A DNA stretch of 64,000 nucleotides from Cytophagales bacterium (GTDB lineage Bacteria; Bacteroidota; Bacteroidia; Cytophagales; Spirosomataceae): assembly GCA_024742395.1 (NCBI GenBank), contig JANSYO010000012.1:1-64000 (forward strand). Reading direction: 5' to 3'. Positions within the stretch are counted from its first letter, which is position 1, and every line of letters begins with the position of its first letter. Below, one piece after another: positions 53,530-61,200 of this stretch. A model generated the notes under the pieces. The model was not told the DNA's origin, searched no databases, and saw only the letters and a program-made list of their open reading frames with translations. The position numbers and the translations under genes were made by a program.

Positions 53530-55935
53530 TCAGTCCTTTGGTGACTTTTCCCAAAATTTCAGTTTAGATAAAGTTGCAATCAAAGGGGTTTGAGTCTCTC
53601 TTTCCTGATACCCATAGCCATAGCCATAGCCATAACCGTAGCCATAATCCGCCGTCTTTGAATAATCCACCGCATTAAAGAGGACATGCATTGAAGAAAA
53701 CACTTTTTTTTCTTTAATCTCTTTAACTTTCTGTAATAGGACATTAGGAGACTTATTTTGTCGTACGACATAGAAGCAAACATCTGATAATGGTGCTAGT
53801 ATTACCGCATCTGTAACTAAGCTAGTGGGCGGAGTATCTAATAAAATATAATCAAAGGTTTTCTTTAAGTCATTGATTAATTCAGTCATTTCAGGTTTAG
53901 CCAACAGCTCTGAAGGATTTGGCGGTATTGGCCCTGCCGGCATTAAGTATACGTTCTCCAAATATGTCGCATTGATCAACTCTTTACCTTCCGCATTCCC
54001 TGAGAAATAATTTGTAATGCCCCTTTTATTTTTAAAAGAAAGGTATTCATGAATCATTGGCTTTCTTAAATCAAGCCCCATAATTATTACTCTTTTGCCT
54101 AGTAGTCCAAGGGAAGAAGCAATGTTTGCTGTAACAAAACTTTTTCCCTCACCAGAAATACTACTAGTCACCAAAATTACTTTTCCAAGCGAAGTCTTTT
54201 GGTTTGTAAAAAGGTATGAAAGATTAGATCTTATCATCCGAAATTGTTCAGAAACAAATGAACGAGTATTGCCATCTAAAATTTGACCTGTTTCTTCCTT
54301 TGGCTTAAGTCCAATTTCACCAAAAACAGACAAACCTGTTTCTTTTTCGATTTCCTTTCTTGTTTGTACGGTATAGGTCATTAATTCGCTCGCATTCAGG
54401 TATCCTGCAGGTATCAACAAACCTAGAAGAATGCCTAAAAGTATCACAATTTTCCTTTTCGGCTTAACGGGTTCGTCGGAGCTATACGGCATATCTACAA
54501 TACGGCTATCTGTTACCGTACTGGCATAAGACAAAGCAGTTTCTTCCCTTTTTTCCAGAAGGAGCAAGTATAAATTCTCTTTGATACCCGCTTGTCTTTT
54601 AATCTCAACATATTTTCGCTCTTTTCTTGGAATAGCAGATATTGAAGACTCCAATCTGCTATTCAGTGCATCCAAACTACTCCTGGTTACTTGTAAACTG
54701 CTTTTCTGATTTCGAATATTTTCACGAATCGCCTGTTTAATATTAGCCTGCTGAGTTTCTAATGTTTTTAAGAAAGGATTATTCATTGTCGTACTTCGTG
54801 AAAGCTCTTCCCTTTCCAATTCTAAAGCTGAGAGTTGATTAATGTAAGAAGTTAAAACTGGATCATTAACCATCATGGATCCCGGGCTTACATTCCCATA
54901 TTGATTAGAAGAAAGATACCTTTCAACACCATCCAAGACCTTTAATTGAATATCTACCTCATTGAGTTTTGAATCGTTATCTTTCACCTTTTCAAGGAAA
55001 AGTGTCGCCTCTGTACTCAAATCTGTAACTCCCGCAGATCTTCGATATTGTTCTACATCCTGTTCAACATCGCCTAATTCAGAAGTTATCAGCTTTAATC
55101 GATCTTCAATAAAATTAAGAGTATTAGTTGCCTCCCTGTTCTTATCTTCTAAAGATGCGAAGGCATACTCATCCAACAATTTACCAAGAATTTCCTTTCC
55201 TTTATTAGGCAATGCCTGTTCTATGCCTAACTTAATTACAGTACTTTTCTGATTGACTAACTCTGCAGTAAGTCCTTTAATTAAGCTAGTCACCAAAGCA
55301 TTCTTCTTCTTAAATAGAACTTTTATATATTTATCGCTTGAAAATCCCCCACCCAATGAGTCATTAACCTCTGACTGAAATACCCTAAAAGAACCATATT
55401 TACTATCCAAACGGTCACTGTACAAAAATTCACCCATCAAAGATTTACTTTCATCCAACATGGCAAATTTTGCATTATCCAATGGCTCAATATATAGTGG
55501 GTTTTCATAGGCATAATTGGTAAGTTCAGTTGCATTTACTTTTACCGGACTGTTTTTATGCAACTCTGTGTCTCTTATTCTTCCATCATGCCAATAGCTA
55601 ACAGTTAGGTTAAGTTTATCCACTACTTTTTCCATCAGAGTTCTAGACCTTAAGACCTCGATCTCATTTTCCACCAATTTAGAACCACCCAACATACCTA
55701 ATTCTTCTAGTATTTCTTCTCCACCCGAAATACCTTTTTCCTCATCTTTAACTAAAAGCGTAGCGGAGACCTCATAAATAGGTGTACTGTATCGTAGATA
55801 AAGCCAAGCACAAAGGCTACAGATCAAAAGCGACATTAAAAACCAATGCCATTGACGTATATATTTAAAAACAAAATTACGCAGGTCAAAACCGTCTTCC
55901 TGATCCTGCCAAATATTAAGATCGTTGTTGTTCAT
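53530..55935 (-). CDS. Wzc-like polysaccharide co-polymerase with BY-kinase domain
   Basis: 801 residues. A Wzz-type transmembrane helix (~33-52) is followed by a long periplasmic coiled coil (~200-470), a second helix (~500-520, ILLGILLGLLIPAG), then a cytoplasmic tyrosine kinase: Walker A SSISGEGKSFVTAN (~590-604), Walker A' MGLDLRKP, and Walker B ILLDTPP (~697). The C-terminal tail has a cluster of about seven tyrosines in YG repeats (~764-778). It autophosphorylates and regulates polymer length and export. The CpsB-like phosphatase at 36415 is its presumed counterpart, and Wza lies 162 bp upstream. Confidence 0.95.
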   Translation of the reverse strand: MNNNDLNIWQDQEDGFDLRNFVFKYIRQWHWFLMSLLICSLCAWLYLRYSTPIYEVSATLLVKDEEKGISGGEEILEELGMLGGSKLVENEIEVLRSRTLMEKVVDKLNLTVSYWHDGRIRDTELHKNSPVKVNATELTNYAYENPLYIEPLDNAKFAMLDESKSLMGEFLYSDRLDSKYGSFRVFQSEVNDSLGGGFSSDKYIKVLFKKKNALVTSLIKGLTAELVNQKSTVIKLGIEQALPNKGKEILGKLLDEYAFASLEDKNREATNTLNFIEDRLKLITSELGDVEQDVEQYRRSAGVTDLSTEATLFLEKVKDNDSKLNEVDIQLKVLDGVERYLSSNQYGNVSPGSMMVNDPVLTSYINQLSALELEREELSRSTTMNNPFLKTLETQQANIKQAIRENIRNQKSSLQVTRSSLDALNSRLESSISAIPRKERKYVEIKRQAGIKENLYLLLLEKREETALSYASTVTDSRIVDMPYSSDEPVKPKRKIVILLGILLGLLIPAGYLNASELMTYTVQTRKEIEKETGLSVFGEIGLKPKEETGQILDGNTRSFVSEQFRMIRSNLSYLFTNQKTSLGKVILVTSSISGEGKSFVTANIASSLGLLGKRVIIMGLDLRKPMIHEYLSFKNKRGITNYFSGNAEGKELINATYLENVYLMPAGPIPPNPSELLAKPEMTELINDLKKTFDYILLDTPPTSLVTDAVILAPLSDVCFYVVRQNKSPNVLLQKVKEIKEKKVFSSMHVLFNAVDYSKTADYGYGYGYGYGYGYQERETQTPLIATLSKLKFWEKSPKD
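53612..53650 (-). repeat. Hexanucleotide repeat coding for the (YG)n tyrosine tail
   Basis: On the plus strand the unit CCATAG is repeated with slight variation about six times; the coding strand reads alternating Tyr and Gly codons. Repeat-number changes would alter the count of phosphorylatable tyrosines in multiples of two residues without a frameshift. Confidence 0.85.
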
Positions 55936-56097
55936 ATGAATATTAAAGACAATCTAGATTCTTCCTTTCCTTATATAGCTCATTTCTATCCCCTTTGTTA
56001 ACTATGCTTATTTTTTATTCTTAGCTTGCCTGTTCTTGAATTAGGAACTTAAGCGGAGTGTAGAAGTATATGTCTAAACACTTCTGCAAGAAACTAA

Positions 56098-56907
56098 TCA
56101 ATTCAATACCAAGTTCAATAAAACAGCAATTGTAGTAGCAATGCCTGTGAATATTGGCACTAGTTGCACACGTTGTTCTGTACTTGTTACCCTCCCCTTT
56201 ATTGGTTCGATATAAATAACATCTCCGTTCTGAACATAATAGTATGGACTTTTAAAAACTGCTCTATTAAGGAGATTAACTTTACCAATTTCTCTAACGC
56301 CGTTTACGTTCCTTATTACTGTTACGGAATCCCTTTTACCATAAATCGTTAAATCACCAGCCATGGCAATTGCTTCGGGGAGTGTTGTATGATCATCAAG
56401 AAGATTAAAAGTACCAACCTTACTCACTTCTCCTAACACAGAAAACTTATGATTAAGATACCTCACATTTACTGCTGGATCTTTGAAATAGTTTTGCATA
56501 GCTGTTTGAATCTGATCACTTGCCTGCATGAGGGTTAGATCCTTTACAAAGACTTTACCCACAAAAGGTAAGATAACACTACCAGTAGAATCAACGCGAT
56601 AACCTAAAGGCTGCCTCGACCCCATTGCCCCTCCACTTTGCCCAGGAAATGTTGACATCTGAAGGAAATTAATATTCTGAAAATTTAATATAAGATTGGC
56701 TTCCTCGTTCAGCGTAGCAACAGTTATGGCGAGAATATCATCCTCTTGAATTTTAGAGACTTTCGGTTCAGGGGTTTCAAAGTAGCTTGGATATGATGCC
56801 GAATTCCCGCCTTGGAAATACACAAATTTCTCCGTATTAACACAAGAAGATAAGCTTAACAAGCTAAAGATTGAGCAAATAAGCTTGCATTTAATTATTT
56901 GTTGCAT
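56098..56907 (-). CDS. Wza-like polysaccharide export lipoprotein
   Basis: 269 residues. Lipoprotein signal with lipobox LSLSSC (Cys ~22), then a Poly_export domain (~60-150, EDDILAITVATLNEEANLI; YRVDSTGSVILPFVGKV) and an SLBB-like domain (~155-235, VSKVGTFNLLDDHTTLPEAI). A C-terminal hydrophobic helix (IATTIAVLLNLVLN) matches the outer-membrane-spanning helix of Wza. It forms the outer-membrane export pore. It is second in the operon after upxY (54-bp gap) and precedes wzc. Confidence 0.92.
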   Translation of the reverse strand: MQQIIKCKLICSIFSLLSLSSCVNTEKFVYFQGGNSASYPSYFETPEPKVSKIQEDDILAITVATLNEEANLILNFQNINFLQMSTFPGQSGGAMGSRQPLGYRVDSTGSVILPFVGKVFVKDLTLMQASDQIQTAMQNYFKDPAVNVRYLNHKFSVLGEVSKVGTFNLLDDHTTLPEAIAMAGDLTIYGKRDSVTVIRNVNGVREIGKVNLLNRAVFKSPYYYVQNGDVIYIEPIKGRVTSTEQRVQLVPIFTGIATTIAVLLNLVLN

Positions 56908-56961
56908 AGATAAATTGTCTCAGCTAAAGAAATCTTTAATTAAAAAAATCAAAAATCGTCC

Positions 56962-57456
56962 TTACCTAGTTTGAAGTTTGGCAACTTTGTTGTTTCTAAT
57001 ATCTACTTTAATTTTGACTTGAAGAGCCTCAATCAAAACCTCAATGTAATTTTGATCAACCTTCTGAACCACTCCTTCTTTATCGACCATCGGCCCTGAT
57101 TTAATTCTTACTCTATCTTCTCTTTCTAATTGTACAACTTCAATTTCTGAATGTACAAACTCCCCTAATAAATCTCGAATTGCAGCAATTTCTTCATCCT
57201 TTACAATTGCTGGTTTTTGAAGCCAAAATAAATAACGTACTACCCCATACGCATCAAATGCTCTTTCCCTTTTATGAGCTTCAGTTCGAATAAAAACATA
57301 AGACTTAAAAAGTGGCTCTTCAATAACCTTTTTACGATCAGACCATTGTTTCAACTTTTTCACACATGGGCAAAATACCTCATAGCCCATTTCTGACAAC
57401 TGTATGGCAACTTTTTTCTCCTGATGTGATTTTGTATAAAGTACATACCAGTTCAT
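56962..57456 (-). CDS. UpxY-family transcription antiterminator (NusG-like)
   Basis: 164 residues. The NGN domain (~1-105) begins NWYVLYTKSHQEKKVAIQL and includes GYEVFCPCVKKLKQWSDRKK and PLFKSYVFIR; a KOW-like domain follows (~110-160, RVRIKSGPMVDKEGVVQKVD). UpxY proteins are encoded first in Bacteroidota capsule operons and prevent premature termination in the untranslated leader and in the long operon. It is the first gene here, after an 831-bp leader with several inverted repeats, as expected for the family. Confidence 0.93.
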   Translation of the reverse strand: MNWYVLYTKSHQEKKVAIQLSEMGYEVFCPCVKKLKQWSDRKKVIEEPLFKSYVFIRTEAHKRERAFDAYGVVRYLFWLQKPAIVKDEEIAAIRDLLGEFVHSEIEVVQLEREDRVRIKSGPMVDKEGVVQKVDQNYIEVLIEALQVKIKVDIRNNKVAKLQTR

Positions 57457-58094
57457 TTTCCCTTATATTAACGTTTCTGTTCCCTAACCGTCCTTTTCAA
57501 TTCCAGATTAATTTATAGGAATAGAAGTTTGCTCTTTATATGGCTTCGCCCTTTCAGTCCCATCTAAGAAACTTAAATTTCTAACTATTCTTAAGGAATA
57601 ACTTATCAAGATTTGATAAGTTATATTCTCTAAAAAGGGGGAATTAAATATTCCGTAATAAGAAAGTGTCAATGATTTATTCTCCAGTTTAACTCTAGAT
57701 GGTAATCATTCTACACTTTAGAAAATTTCAATTATTAAAGTAAAAGACCACCCTTTATTTGCAAAAAGCTTATAACTCTTTAATAACCATAAGCTAGTCC
57801 TCATCTCTTACTTTAATTATGACGATTATATTATTTTCATTTCTTTGACATGGCATTGAGCCTTCTAGTTTTCAAGTGCTCAAACATAAAATAATTAAAC
57901 TGTGCCTTCCAAAGCCAATTTATTAAACGATATATTATTCAAAAAATAAGGGAATCATTTATTGAAATAGTTCAAAACTATGTCCACCCTAACCAATATT
58001 TACATTCATATTTTCAACATTCGCCATACAATATTTTTATAAAATAACATCAAGTAAAATATTTAATAATTACTTAACAGTTTCATAGTATTTT
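57457..58094 (-). promoter_or_regulatory. Candidate long leader/promoter region of the EPS operon
   Basis: No credible gene. Strong inverted repeats: 57598-57624 (perfect 12-bp arms ATAACTTATCAA/TTGATAAGTTAT, GAT loop) and 57663-57719 (7+7-bp interrupted stem AAAGTGT/ACACTTT and AATGATT/AATCATT). A -7-like TAGTTTTG sits at 57973-57980 on the minus strand, without a well-placed -33. A transcript from there would have a leader of about 500 bases before upxY, as in UpxY-controlled capsule operons. Precise start and attenuation site cannot be fixed by eye. Confidence 0.5.
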
Positions 58095-58137
58095 ATTGAA
58101 AAGTAGCCATACTGATTCAGTATGGCTACTTTTCAAT
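58095..58137. terminator. Strong perfect hairpin with flanking A/T runs
   Basis: 20-bp perfect arms (58095-58114 and 58118-58137) with a three-base ATT loop, containing AAAAGTAGCC and GGCTACTTTT. The outer A and T runs make it a potential bidirectional terminator. It lies between the end of the giant beta-helix gene and the EPS leader, whose promoter must be downstream (toward 57,9xx) on the minus strand. Confidence 0.7.
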
Positions 58138-58232
58138 TCATTGTTTTCTTGTTAATTTTAGTTGGTATTTTTTTTTTAAAATCCTAAAGTATTCAAAAAA
58201 CAAGTTTATAATTTTTAACTATCAATCAACAA

Positions 58233-58261
58233 AAAGGCGAATTGCAATGCAATCCGCCTTT
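58233..58261 (-). terminator. Terminator of the giant beta-helix gene
   Basis: AAAGGCGAATTGC (58233-58245) and GCAATCCGCCTTT (58249-58261) form a 13-position stem with one mismatch. Read on the minus strand it ends in a T-run. It lies 27 bases after the stop of the beta-helix gene. Confidence 0.82.
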
Positions 58262-58287
58262 CATTACGTCATAGAAATAATCAAAAA

Positions 58288-61200
58288 TTAATCACAACCT
58301 TTAATTTCTGCTTTAAATACTGACCCTTCATCTGCAATAAAACCAGGAGTTAAGACAATTGAATTGCCAGCCTCGTAAAGAACATTGGGAGACGGAGTAA
58401 AGTTAGGGCTCCCCACTCTTCTATTTGTATTAATCGTATTAACCGCCTTTACGTATGATTTACCAGTAGTAATATCAGAATTAATTACGACGTTTGACTG
58501 GGCTACTTTCACCTCTACTGTAGTAGAACCTCCTGTACTACATGATACAACATAATTGGTCGTAATTGAAGGACTTAGACTAACTGTAGAACCAGTTTCA
58601 GTACCTGCCGGAGATGTCCATGAAACTATTCCTGATTCGCAACCAGATGCAGATACACTTATAGAAGACCCCGGACAAATATAGGGTAACTCAGGAGTAA
58701 CCGTTAAGAACTTCTGCCCATTGCAATTTGTGCCTTCGATAATTATCATTTCACCATTTGGACCAATACATCCGTCTGAAGACTCACAATAGCCTGAGTA
58801 TGTACCTGGTGTTGTTACTACTTGAGTTCCTGAACTTGTTAACGTGGTAGCAGCATTGCTTTGATTCATAGATGGCGTAGTCCACCGGAAAATTTCGGTT
58901 GAAGATGAACAGCTTCCAGATAAAACAGCATTACCACCTTTACATATTTCACTGTTATCTGCAATGATTGTAGGTGCTAGAGGAATTGGGAATAAAGTTA
59001 CATTTACACCTCCCTGAGTTTTTGTTGAACCGTTCGCATCACCTACTGTAATTGAATATGCTGCTGCGGGTAAGTTAGAAATAGTGTAAGGACTAGTAAC
59101 ATTTGTTGTAGAACCTGTATTGGTACCACCATCAGTCCAAGCAACATCATATGGACCGTTTCCTCCACTAAATGTAACAGTTAAAGAACCCATAGTTTCA
59201 CAAGTTAATGGACTTGAAACTGCACTTACAATAACTATTTCTGATCCAAAACAAGAGTTCGGCAGTGGCTGGAAGCCTGTCACTGCTGGTGAAGCATCAA
59301 TCCCATCTGTTAACCAAGTTGGATATAAAACATTTACTGATAACAAAGCACTTATGTCTGTATCCGCTGTTACGCCAAACCAGTTACATGTTGTTGTCAG
59401 CAAGGCATTGTCTGCTCTAGAATTGCTTATATTTTGACCAACTCCAGCATAATTAATGAAAGAGTTATTTGTCACTACTAAATCATTTAAATTTGAACCG
59501 TTTACAGCTTCTGAATTACTGGCTCTTATACTTGCAACGTGACTGCCATCAAACAAGTTGTTTTTAATATTGATTGGACCAGCTACATCAGCGTATAAAA
59601 CAATACCACTTTGTACGTTTATGAATTCGTTTTCTATTATATCAAGATCAAACCCTGGATCGGACATTAAAATCCCACCTTGGTAATCATACCATACATA
59701 AGACGAACTATTTAAATCGATTGATCTTGTATCTCGGAAAACATTCCCTTTGATAATACCTTGAGCCCCACTTATGTTAAAAGCATGTGCACCATTATCT
59801 TCCCAAACGTTGTTTTGGACATCAATTTCGAAATCTGGGTTGTCCCAAATAGAAATACCATTGGATGCAGCGTTGTTTCTAATGAAATTATCTTTTAAAG
59901 TAAACTTCAAACCTGTGGATGTCCCAGTAATTTTCCAATTGCCATTAGTAGGACTATCTCCAGCATTTTGAAAGATATTGTTTTCAAAAGTCCAATTCGT
60001 ACCTGTCTTACTAACCTGGCTCATGAAATGTCCACTTGTTCCTTGGCTATTAGCCTGATCAAAAGTGAATCCTTTAACTGTTACAGTGATGTCACTCGTT
60101 GTTCCAGTAATTGCTGCCCCTGCTGAAGGCATAATAATGGTTTCACTTACTCTAGTTCCTGTATTAGGCGATATCGAATTATTTGCACCAAGTAGAGTTA
60201 TTGACTTTGACATAGTTAGGTTTTCTATATACATACCTGCATCAGCAACAATAGCATTTCCATTCGAAGCTTCATCAATTGCATCTTGTATCTTAAAATG
60301 CGAACTTAAAATAGTACTTAGTGAATTATCTGTATATAGTTTTACAGGTCCAAAGCCGTCACAACTTCCCGCTACAGGCTGAAAACCTATAGTATTTAAA
60401 ACATCATCAGTACCGTTGGTAAGAAAAGGCAGGAAAGTAACGTCACCACTAATTTGTGCATTGATTAACTCAGGATCTGTTGTATCAAACCAGTTACAGG
60501 TTGAGCTTAATTCCCCTATACCACCATGGTATATTGCTTTACCACCCACTAGACCAGTAATACTGTTTTCAGTAATTCTGATATTTTTACCTGTTATATT
60601 TTCACCATCCTTAACAGCTATTCCATTGTAACCACCAGTTATTTCGTTATTAGTGATAGTTACTGCTCCTGTGAAACCCGAACCATACATTCGTATAGCT
60701 CCTCTATCTACAGCCTGTGCTACCCTATTAGCATTGCTTATTTTGTTCCTTTCTATAGTTACATCACCAACGGCACCAGCAATCTGAATCCCTTGATATC
60801 CTGTTCCATCTATAGTATTTCCTGAAATGTTAACTGTTGGAGTTGCATCGATCACCATGGCGGCATAATTAATATTATTAAAAGTGTTATCAGTTATGCT
60901 CGTACTTGATGTATGTGATACCTGCATTGCACTCGCAGTTGCGGAAGCATTCACGTTTTCGAATTTATTATCTGTGATTTCAAGTTCTCTCCATGATGTA
61001 CTCGTTCCTGCATAAATTGCATTGGAATTTATTACAACATTTTTACTGAATGTTACATTCGAAGTCATTGGGTTTCCTGTATCGTTGCCGTCATGTATTG
61101 GTGACCCTCCATCAAATTTAAACCCACTGATAGTTACATCTGTATTTCCAGTCGATATTGTAAATGCTCTTCCAGATGACAAATTCACTAAAACAGCCTC

